DNA of 64,000 bases from Pontibacter lucknowensis (GTDB lineage Bacteria > Bacteroidota > Bacteroidia > Cytophagales > Hymenobacteraceae), in the NCBI RefSeq assembly GCF_900156415.1, contig NZ_FTNM01000002.1:434001-498000 (forward strand), written 5' to 3'. Positions 36,183 through 43,132 of this stretch are shown in pieces (the first letter of the stretch is position 1; each line of letters starts with the position of its first letter). Made by a program: the position numbers and the translations under genes. The notes beneath the pieces are model-generated. The model searched no databases. It had not been told where the DNA came from and saw only the letters and a program-made list of their open reading frames with translations.

Positions 36183-36907
36183 TGAGAAGAGCCCTCTTGC
36201 TCCTGGTTGTGCTGGCTGCCTTTGTAGCTGGCTGCGAAAATAAATACAAGGACCCTGATCCTGTGGCGATGGGCTACGACTATTATCCGCTGGAAGTAGG
36301 ACTGTATCGGGTGTATGATGTGAAGGAAACGCTCTACTTCGGTGAAACACCTTCCGAGCTTAACTATCAGTTGAGGGAACGGGTAGATACTAGCTTTATT
36401 GACCAGACGGGGCAGCTTGTTTATAAGATTATTCGTTCTAAACGACCGTCAGCAACTGCTGAATGGTTAGATGATTCGGTAATGACAGCGGCTAAAAGCC
36501 CAACAATGGTCATGCTTACCAAAGACAATACGAAATACGTGAAGCTTGTATTTCCTGTTAAGAACGGATTAGAGTTTGTTGGCGATTTGTACAATACGTG
36601 GCAAGTGACTGAAGGTAAATTGCGAGATAATAAGGAAGTTTATGTATATGAAAATGTAGGGTTGAGCTATGAAGTAGCCGGAGAAACCTATCCGTCTACA
36701 GCCACTGTAATTCAGAAGTTCTTAACAAACAGTACTAAACTCGATGACCGTTATGAAGTTTATGCAGAAGGTATAGGCCTGGTGCATCGTGTTTCCGACC
36801 GACTCAACTACGAGAACTGTTCAAGTGGTGTAGGTTGTGTGGATGGGTTTAAAATTGCAAGCGGCCATGAACGGGAAGAAATCTTAATCGAGCACGGTAA
36901 ACTTTAA
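36182..36907 (+). CDS. Predicted lipoprotein of unknown function
   Basis: 241 residues with a lipoprotein signal (LLLLVVLAAFVAGC, lipobox Cys about residue 18). The mature part is mainly beta (YYPLEVGLYRVYDVKETLYF, KYVKLVFPVKNGLEFVGDLY). I do not recognise the family; similar short lipoproteins beside mnmA or subtilases occur in Cytophagales, though this is from memory only. It is translationally coupled to mnmA, and the subtilase follows after 5 nt, so the three form one unit. Confidence 0.75.
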   Translation: MRRALLLLVVLAAFVAGCENKYKDPDPVAMGYDYYPLEVGLYRVYDVKETLYFGETPSELNYQLRERVDTSFIDQTGQLVYKIIRSKRPSATAEWLDDSVMTAAKSPTMVMLTKDNTKYVKLVFPVKNGLEFVGDLYNTWQVTEGKLRDNKEVYVYENVGLSYEVAGETYPSTATVIQKFLTNSTKLDDRYEVYAEGIGLVHRVSDRLNYENCSSGVGCVDGFKIASGHEREEILIEHGKL

Positions 36908-36912
36908 AGCTT

Positions 36913-38547
36913 ATGCGGCATCTGTTTCTGCTTGTTTTACTTCTGACGATGGCCCTTTATACAAGGGCGCAGGGAGGCGACGGCGCACAACAGAAGCATT
37001 TGATCTTCTTCACTGACAAAGACAATTCTCCTTATTCAATAGCAGAACCAGCGCTATACCTTTCAGCTAAGGCGATCGAACGCCGCAGCAAGCAGGGTAT
37101 AGCGCTTTCTTTTCGTGACCTTCCGGTGAATCCGGCTTATGTAAGCGACATCAAGGCAGCTGGCGCTATAGTGCTCTATACCTCTCGCTGGTTCAATGCG
37201 GCGGTCGTGCAATGTTCTCCTCAAAAGCTGGCCGAGTTACAAACACTTGCCTTTGTGAAGGGTACGCAGCAACTCAACCGCCTGCCTGCCTCAAATAAAA
37301 AAGCCACGCAATCAAACGATAGCCTGGCGCTTGCTAAGGTTTCGTTTGACCCTTCTTATTTTGGTCCATCCTTTCACCAGTCCAACATGCTGGGTATACC
37401 TGAACTACACGCGGCTGGGTATCAAGGCGAAGGCATGACCATTGCCGTATTCGACGCAGGTTTTCCGGGGGTGAACAGCATCGGTGCTTTCTCACACCTT
37501 TTCCAGAACGGTCAGCTCAAAGGCACTTACGACTTTGTTGGGAACAAGACGAATGTCTACGGCCACAGCCAGCACGGTACCTCGGTGCTTTCCACGATGG
37601 CCGCATATGATCCCGGACGCATTGTGGGCACAGCCCCCAAAGCAGACTATTACCTGTTCCGCACGGAAGATGCCGCTACTGAGCATAACATTGAAGAGGT
37701 GAACTGGCTTCTAGCCGCTGAGTTTGCCGATAGTGCCGGGGTAGACGTGATCAATTCTTCGCTCGGCTATACCTTGTTCGATGCACCTTCTTACAGCTAT
37801 ACCTATGGCGAACTCAATGGTAATACGACGATCGTTACCCGTGCCGCCGACCTGGCCGCTGCAACGGGTATGCTGGTCGTGACAAGTGCCGGTAACGAGG
37901 GAAACAAGACCTGGCGCTATATCTCGGCGCCCGCCGATGCCGACTCAGTGCTTACAGTGGGCGCTGTGGACTCGTTGGCAGTTCACGCCTTGTTCAGCTC
38001 AGTTGGCCCCACAGCCGATCAGAGAACCAAACCAGATGTGGTAGCCATGGGGCAGCAAGTATATGTGTTGTCCTCTTCCGGTGCTCTTGGCCGCTCCAGT
38101 GGTACCTCGTTTTCAGGTCCGATCATGGCTGGTATGGTAGCCTGCATCTGGCAGGCTCGTCCGAAGCTTACCAACATGCAGTTGCTCGAGCTGATGCGTC
38201 AACTGGGAAGTAATTACAACAACCCGAATAATTCCATCGGTTACGGTATCCCGACATATAGCCGACTCGTCACAGGCTTGGCAGACGAACTGGCAGCAGG
38301 TATCAACATCACCAACCCGGTAGCGGAGGATCCTATTGTACTGCGGATGGACGAGAACTGGCAGAAGGAGCTTGCGCTGGCACAACTCTATGATGCCACT
38401 GGTAAGCTGGTGTATACCCAACTGCTTCCCGCACAGCAGGCCACACACACGCTGAGCATCAGACCGTCTCGGTTAAAAAAAGGCATATACCTTTGTCAGA
38501 TAAGCTCCAACAGCAAAAACGTTACCCTGCGCTTTGTCAAACTCTAG
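36913..38547 (+). CDS. Secreted subtilisin-like S8 peptidase with T9SS sorting domain
   Basis: 544 residues: signal peptide (MRHLFLLVLLLTMALYTRAQ), a propeptide-like region to about 150, and a subtilase domain with Asp in GMTIAVFDAGFPG (about 181), His in YGHSQHGTSVLSTM (about 221) and Ser in RSSGTSFSGPIMAG (about 396). The last 70 residues (YDATGKLVYTQLL ... KKGIYLCQISSNSKNVTLRF) form a type A T9SS C-terminal sorting domain, so the enzyme is exported by the gliding/type IX system and attached to the surface or released. Confidence 0.9.
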   Translation: MRHLFLLVLLLTMALYTRAQGGDGAQQKHLIFFTDKDNSPYSIAEPALYLSAKAIERRSKQGIALSFRDLPVNPAYVSDIKAAGAIVLYTSRWFNAAVVQCSPQKLAELQTLAFVKGTQQLNRLPASNKKATQSNDSLALAKVSFDPSYFGPSFHQSNMLGIPELHAAGYQGEGMTIAVFDAGFPGVNSIGAFSHLFQNGQLKGTYDFVGNKTNVYGHSQHGTSVLSTMAAYDPGRIVGTAPKADYYLFRTEDAATEHNIEEVNWLLAAEFADSAGVDVINSSLGYTLFDAPSYSYTYGELNGNTTIVTRAADLAAATGMLVVTSAGNEGNKTWRYISAPADADSVLTVGAVDSLAVHALFSSVGPTADQRTKPDVVAMGQQVYVLSSSGALGRSSGTSFSGPIMAGMVACIWQARPKLTNMQLLELMRQLGSNYNNPNNSIGYGIPTYSRLVTGLADELAAGINITNPVAEDPIVLRMDENWQKELALAQLYDATGKLVYTQLLPAQQATHTLSIRPSRLKKGIYLCQISSNSKNVTLRFVKL

Positions 38548-38586
38548 TGCCGAAGTTTTTCACACAACAGATTCTATCTTAATTTC

Positions 38587-38594
38587 TATATTTG
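38587..38594 (+). promoter_or_regulatory. Promoter -7 element for rpe, nearly leaderless
   Basis: TATATTTG fits TAnnTTTG exactly and ends only 4 nt before the rpe ATG (38599), so transcription should begin at or within a few bases of the start codon. Confidence 0.6.
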
Positions 38595-38598
38595 CTTC

Positions 38599-39252
38599 AT
38601 GAAACCAATTATCGCCCCCTCTGTACTTGCTTCAGATTTTGCTAACCTGCAGTCTGAAGTAGAAATGCTGAACGAAAGCCAGGCTGACTGGCTGCATATC
38701 GACATCATGGACGGCCGCTTTGTGCCGAACATTTCTTTCGGATTTCCTGTGCTGCAGGCCATTCAGCGGCATGCCAAAAAGCCGTTAGATGTACACCTAA
38801 TGATCGTGGAGCCGGAGCTTTACATCGAGCAGTTCAGAGAGGCAGGAGCGGAGATCATATCTGTGCATCTGGAAGCCTGCAACCATCTGCACCGTACCAT
38901 TCAGCAAATTAAAGCAACAGGAGCCAAGGCTGGTGTAGCCCTTAACCCGCATACTTCCGTACAACTGCTCGACGATGTGATTGCTGATGTGGATTTGGTT
39001 TGCGTGATGTCGGTTAACCCGGGTTTTGGCGGACAGAAATTCATCGAAAACACCTACCGTAAGATTGAAGCGCTGAAAAACCTGATCATTGCCCGTAACT
39101 CAAATGCACTTATTGAGATTGACGGTGGTGTAAACCAGCAGAATGCACCTTTGCTGCTTGAAAAAGGCGCTGATGCGCTGGTGGCCGGTAGCTTTGTGTT
39201 CAACTCTGCTGATCCTATTCAGACCATTGCCAATCTGAAAAACCAGGCTTAA
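38599..39252 (+). CDS. rpe: Ribulose-phosphate 3-epimerase
   Basis: 217 residues, TIM barrel: IIAPSVLASDFANLQSEVEM, the metal-site WLHIDIMDGRFVPNISFG, VHLMIVEPELYI, and CVMSVNPGFGGQKFIENTYR, then EIDGGVNQQNAPLL. It interconverts ribulose-5-phosphate and xylulose-5-phosphate in the pentose phosphate pathway. Metal-binding His/Asp positions are intact. A TonB-dependent receptor follows after 21 nt. Confidence 0.97.
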   Translation: MKPIIAPSVLASDFANLQSEVEMLNESQADWLHIDIMDGRFVPNISFGFPVLQAIQRHAKKPLDVHLMIVEPELYIEQFREAGAEIISVHLEACNHLHRTIQQIKATGAKAGVALNPHTSVQLLDDVIADVDLVCVMSVNPGFGGQKFIENTYRKIEALKNLIIARNSNALIEIDGGVNQQNAPLLLEKGADALVAGSFVFNSADPIQTIANLKNQA

Positions 39253-39273
39253 TTTATAATCAAAGCACCCTCT

Positions 39274-41703
39274 ATGCACCGATATCTTGCGGTATGGCTC
39301 TTGATGCTGCTGCCAGCAGGTGTCTTTGCACAGCAGGGAACAGTGAAGGGTACGGTTCTGGACTCCAGTCGCCAGCCACTTGAAATGGCGACGGTCGGGG
39401 TGCAGGGCCGTACCCTTGGCGTTCAGACTGATGCTCAGGGCAGGTATAGCCTGAAAGTACCTGCCACAGAAGATCTGGTATTAGTCGTACGTTACCTGGG
39501 CTACAAGCAGCAGGAGCGAAGCGTGCAGGTCGAAGCAGGTCAGGAACTGGTACTCGACTTTGTGTTAGAAGCCGATCCGCAGCAGTTGCGGCAGGTTGAC
39601 GTGCGGGGCAAACGTGAAGATGATACCCGGGAGCAGGTCAGCGTGACCCGCCTCGACCCGACGCTCACCAAAACCCTTCCCTCTGCCTTCGGTGATTTCA
39701 ACATGATACTGGCTACACTGCCCGGTGTGACCAGCAACAACGAACTTTCCTCTACCTACTCCGTGCGCGGCGGAAATTATGACGAAAACCTGGTGTATGT
39801 CAACGGTATTGAAATCTACCGCCCTTTTCTGATCTCAGCGGCGCAGCAGGAGGGATTGAGCTTTGTCAACCCGGATCTGGTGGCCAATGTTGAGTTTTCT
39901 TCTGGAGGGTGGCAGCCCAAGTATGGCGACAAACTCTCATCAGTTCTTAATATCCAGTACAAGCGGCCAACCTCGTTTGCCGGTTCTGTTACCGGCAGTT
40001 TGACCGGTGGCGCGATTCATCTGGAGGAAGCCTCGAAGAACAAACGTGTATCCTATCTGATGGGCCTGCGCCACAAGAACAGTCAGTACATGTTGCAGGG
40101 GCTTCAGGTCGACGGACAGTACAGGCCTGTGTTTACGGACGGGCAGGTATACCTGAGTTTCGACCTGGGCAGGCAGCCCGAGCGCACTACCCTGGGCCTG
40201 TTAGGCAGCTATGCCCGCAACAATTTCCGTGTAGAGCCTGAAACTCGAACCACCACCTTCGGAACCCGCCAGGCACCGCTTCGGCTTTTGGTAGCCTACG
40301 ATGGGCAGGAGAACATGGAGTATGATACCTATCAGGTGGGGGCTAACCTGAGCCATCAGGTATCCGATAATCTGCTGACTGAGTTTATCGTGTCAGGCGT
40401 ACACTCACTGGAGCGTGAGTTTCGTGATATAGAGGCCGCCTACCGCCTCTGCGACGTCAACACCTTAGGGCGTAACGACATGGGCGAGTGCCTGCGTGAC
40501 CGGGGCATAGGCAGTCAGTTTGATCATGCCCGCAACGCTTTGAAAGCCATGGTACTGGCAGCAGAGAGCCGTAATACCTGGCGCCTGAGCTCGCGCAGCA
40601 CCGTCCTTGCCGGTGCAAAAGCCAGCCTGGAGCGCATCAACGATCGTTTGTCTGAATACGGCTTTGTTGATTCTTCAGACTTTGTAACGATGGCTTACAC
40701 CCTTAATTCGGAGCTTGACCTACATACCCAGCGTTACAATGGCTATGTGCAGCATACCTATGAACTGGATTCCCTCAAAACGTTCACCTATGGCATCCGG
40801 GCCAGTTACTGGAGCTATAACAATGAATTGACCATCACGCCGCGGGTGCAGTACTCGTTTATTACCCGCCGAAACCCTGACCTCTCCTTCAAAGCTGCCG
40901 TGGGGCTCTATTATCAGCCTCCTTTCTATAGGGAGCTACGCAACTTTCAGGGAGAGCTCAACCCGGATCTGAAGGCGCAGCGCTCCCTTCATGCTGTCAT
41001 CGGCAGTGATTACCTTTTCAAAGCCTGGGACCGTGATTTCAAACTGACCACGGAGGCCTATTATAAGCACATGACCAATGTGGTGCCGTATGATCTGGAC
41101 AACGTACGGCTGCGCTACTATGGGCAAAATAATGCGAAAGCCTATGCAGCCGGTTTGGATGTGCGGGTGAATGGGGAGTTTATAAAAGGAGCGGAGTCCT
41201 GGCTGAGTTTAGGGCTGATGCAGACAAGGGAAAATGTGCAGGGGGACTCCAGCCTGGTGTACAACAGCTCCGGCGAAATAATCGGAAGTCGGAACCGTGG
41301 CTACATGCGCCGTCCAACAGACCAGTTGGTGAACATCGGTGTCTTCTTCCAGGACCACCTGCCTGACAACCCCACTATCCGGATGTACCTGAACGCCGTG
41401 TATGGCAGTGGGCTGCCTTTTGGCCCGCCTAATCGTCCGGATTTCCGCAATGCCTTCTCCGGCAAATCTTATAAAAGAGTAGATATTGGTTTTTCGAAGC
41501 TGATCGCCTTAGGAGACGACCTGACGGATCGCAAGAAAGTGTCGCTGGAAAGCCTCTGGATCGGTCTGGAAGTGCTCAATATCATCGATGCCCAGAATCG
41601 CATTTCCTACAGCTATGTAACCGATGTAAATAACCTGACCTATGCTATTCCGAACTTTCTGACAGGCCGACGAGTTAACTTACGTTTTATCGCCCGCTTT
41701 TAG
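39274..41703 (+). CDS. TonB-dependent receptor with CarboxypepD_reg-like domain
   Basis: 809 residues. Signal peptide (LLMLLPAGVFAQ), a carboxypeptidase-regulatory-like domain (about 22-105, VKGTVLDSSRQPLEMATVGV), a plug domain (about 120-220, LPGVTSNNELSSTYSVRGG and YDENLVYVNGIEIYRPF), then a 22-strand-type barrel to the C-terminal LTGRRVNLRFIARF. There is no SusD partner next to it, so it is a non-PUL receptor; siderophore, vitamin or peptide ligands are all possible. Confidence 0.9.
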   Translation: MHRYLAVWLLMLLPAGVFAQQGTVKGTVLDSSRQPLEMATVGVQGRTLGVQTDAQGRYSLKVPATEDLVLVVRYLGYKQQERSVQVEAGQELVLDFVLEADPQQLRQVDVRGKREDDTREQVSVTRLDPTLTKTLPSAFGDFNMILATLPGVTSNNELSSTYSVRGGNYDENLVYVNGIEIYRPFLISAAQQEGLSFVNPDLVANVEFSSGGWQPKYGDKLSSVLNIQYKRPTSFAGSVTGSLTGGAIHLEEASKNKRVSYLMGLRHKNSQYMLQGLQVDGQYRPVFTDGQVYLSFDLGRQPERTTLGLLGSYARNNFRVEPETRTTTFGTRQAPLRLLVAYDGQENMEYDTYQVGANLSHQVSDNLLTEFIVSGVHSLEREFRDIEAAYRLCDVNTLGRNDMGECLRDRGIGSQFDHARNALKAMVLAAESRNTWRLSSRSTVLAGAKASLERINDRLSEYGFVDSSDFVTMAYTLNSELDLHTQRYNGYVQHTYELDSLKTFTYGIRASYWSYNNELTITPRVQYSFITRRNPDLSFKAAVGLYYQPPFYRELRNFQGELNPDLKAQRSLHAVIGSDYLFKAWDRDFKLTTEAYYKHMTNVVPYDLDNVRLRYYGQNNAKAYAAGLDVRVNGEFIKGAESWLSLGLMQTRENVQGDSSLVYNSSGEIIGSRNRGYMRRPTDQLVNIGVFFQDHLPDNPTIRMYLNAVYGSGLPFGPPNRPDFRNAFSGKSYKRVDIGFSKLIALGDDLTDRKKVSLESLWIGLEVLNIIDAQNRISYSYVTDVNNLTYAIPNFLTGRRVNLRFIARF

Positions 41704-41714
41704 GTATAAAAAGG

Positions 41715-41748
41715 AGCGGGGCTTCAGTTATACAACTGAAGCCCCGCT
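41715..41748. terminator. Bidirectional terminator
   Basis: A 15-bp perfect stem (AGCGGGGCTTCAGTT and its complement, loop ATAC) between the convergent receptor and DUF2911 genes. Confidence 0.92.
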
Positions 41749-41767
41749 TGTGAATTGTGATTTTTTA

Positions 41768-42634
41768 CTACCTCCGTTTCTTCCACTCATTATAAGCCGA
41801 TTCAATTTCACGGGCATAGGTCTGGTACGATTCCGGTTCCTTTGGTCCCAGCTGCATCGCCTTTGCACTCAAATTAGCTGCTACCTGGTATTCTCTATTG
41901 AGTGCATAGAGCCTGGCCTTCACCCAGTTATTATAGAAATTCTCTTTAATGCCAATGGATTTGTTGATGTATTCCAACGCTTTCTCGTGCTGATCTCTGC
42001 GTGCCAGCAGGTAATTGGCTGCCTGCGCCCAGGTATACCAGTCGTCCGGAGCAGCTTCTTTCAAGGCTTTATTGATATTAGCAAGCGCCTTCTTCTCAAT
42101 TTCTGTTTCGATGCGGATTGACACCTGTGAGTTTTCCCAAGTCAGGTTTAGCGTTCCAGTATTTGTGCTGATGTCACTGAATGCAAACTGCAGCGTTTCC
42201 TGGAAAGGAATCTTTTTAGGTGTTACCCGCAGGTAAGCCACGTCATTTAGCTCACTGTAGCCTTCCAAACCCCAGAGTGTCGTGTCTTTGTTCAGCACGA
42301 TGTTCCACTCCGTTTCATTTTCTGGCAGGATAAAGAAGGAGTAAGTACCAGCAGGAACTCGCTCGTGATTCAGAAAGAGATCGTCCTCGAACGTAATCAG
42401 AGTAGCCTCGTTGGCACCCGCTCTCCAGAGTTTGCCATACGGCACAAGCGATCCGAAAATCTGGCGACCCTTCACGCCAGGCGCATGGTAGCGCACCGTT
42501 ATCTCTGTCAGTCCGATGGTTTGTTTCACCATAGCAGCAGGGCTGGCCTGCGGTAATTTAATTTGAGCAGCCGCTTGCTGACTAAGCGCGAAGCAAAAAA
42601 CAAGAGCCAATAAACTGAGCAGATACTTCTTCAT
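41768..42634 (-). CDS. DUF2911 and TPR protein, secreted
   Basis: 288 residues: a signal peptide (KYLLSLLALVFCFALSQQAAAQ), a DUF2911 domain (about 25-170, with ITVRYHAPGVKGRQIFGSLV, PYGKLWRAGANEATLITFED and VPAGTYSFFILP), then TPR-like helices (AWAQAANYLLARRDQHEKAL, YINKSIGIKE). DUF2911 is common in Bacteroidota exported proteins with no known activity. Monocistronic. Confidence 0.85.
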   Translation of the reverse strand: MKKYLLSLLALVFCFALSQQAAAQIKLPQASPAAMVKQTIGLTEITVRYHAPGVKGRQIFGSLVPYGKLWRAGANEATLITFEDDLFLNHERVPAGTYSFFILPENETEWNIVLNKDTTLWGLEGYSELNDVAYLRVTPKKIPFQETLQFAFSDISTNTGTLNLTWENSQVSIRIETEIEKKALANINKALKEAAPDDWYTWAQAANYLLARRDQHEKALEYINKSIGIKENFYNNWVKARLYALNREYQVAANLSAKAMQLGPKEPESYQTYAREIESAYNEWKKRR

Positions 42635-43132
42635 GGTAATTATACGTACGTCGGGTCTTGGGTAGTATAGGCATATACTGAAAAAACTATGCCAGAACTA
42701 AATAAAATATATATCAAGAATCTGATACAAAGTTAAATAAAAATAGCACTGATTTCGAAAGTTGTTTTTACAATAACATGGCCTATACATGCAGTTTGAA
42801 TAATTAATTGCATAGAAGCGCTCCTAACAGAGGCTGTAACATATATAAACTTTTGTATTCGATAAAAATAACCTAAAAAAATATTTGAAGAGTATAACCT
42901 TTATGACGTATTTTTGTATAAAGCTATTAATTATTTTAAATTATATAAGCTTGGGTGTGATTTCCAAAGAACATGTCTTCTGTAGTGTTGCTATGCATCA
43001 ATCAGGAAAGCTATGTTCTTTTTTTATGCCCATACCTGAATATACACTATTGATCTACTACCACTTGCACCTTAAGTCTGGAAGGTGAGATGATTGAAAA
43101 GCTTATAACCCTAAACCCTTTATTAAAAATTT
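42635..43132. other. AT-rich intergenic region upstream of the adhesin gene
   Basis: About 500 nt, clearly more AT-rich than the surroundings. A short frame at 42885-43088 could be read but has no recognisable features. I see no exact TAnnTTTG box in a convincing position and no hairpin terminator. It probably holds the promoters of both divergent genes. Confidence 0.4.

Noticed and set aside
42885-43088. 67-codon frame in the AT-rich gap before the adhesin
   Set aside because: No recognisable domain, hydrophobic AT-driven codons, and it lies where a promoter is expected.
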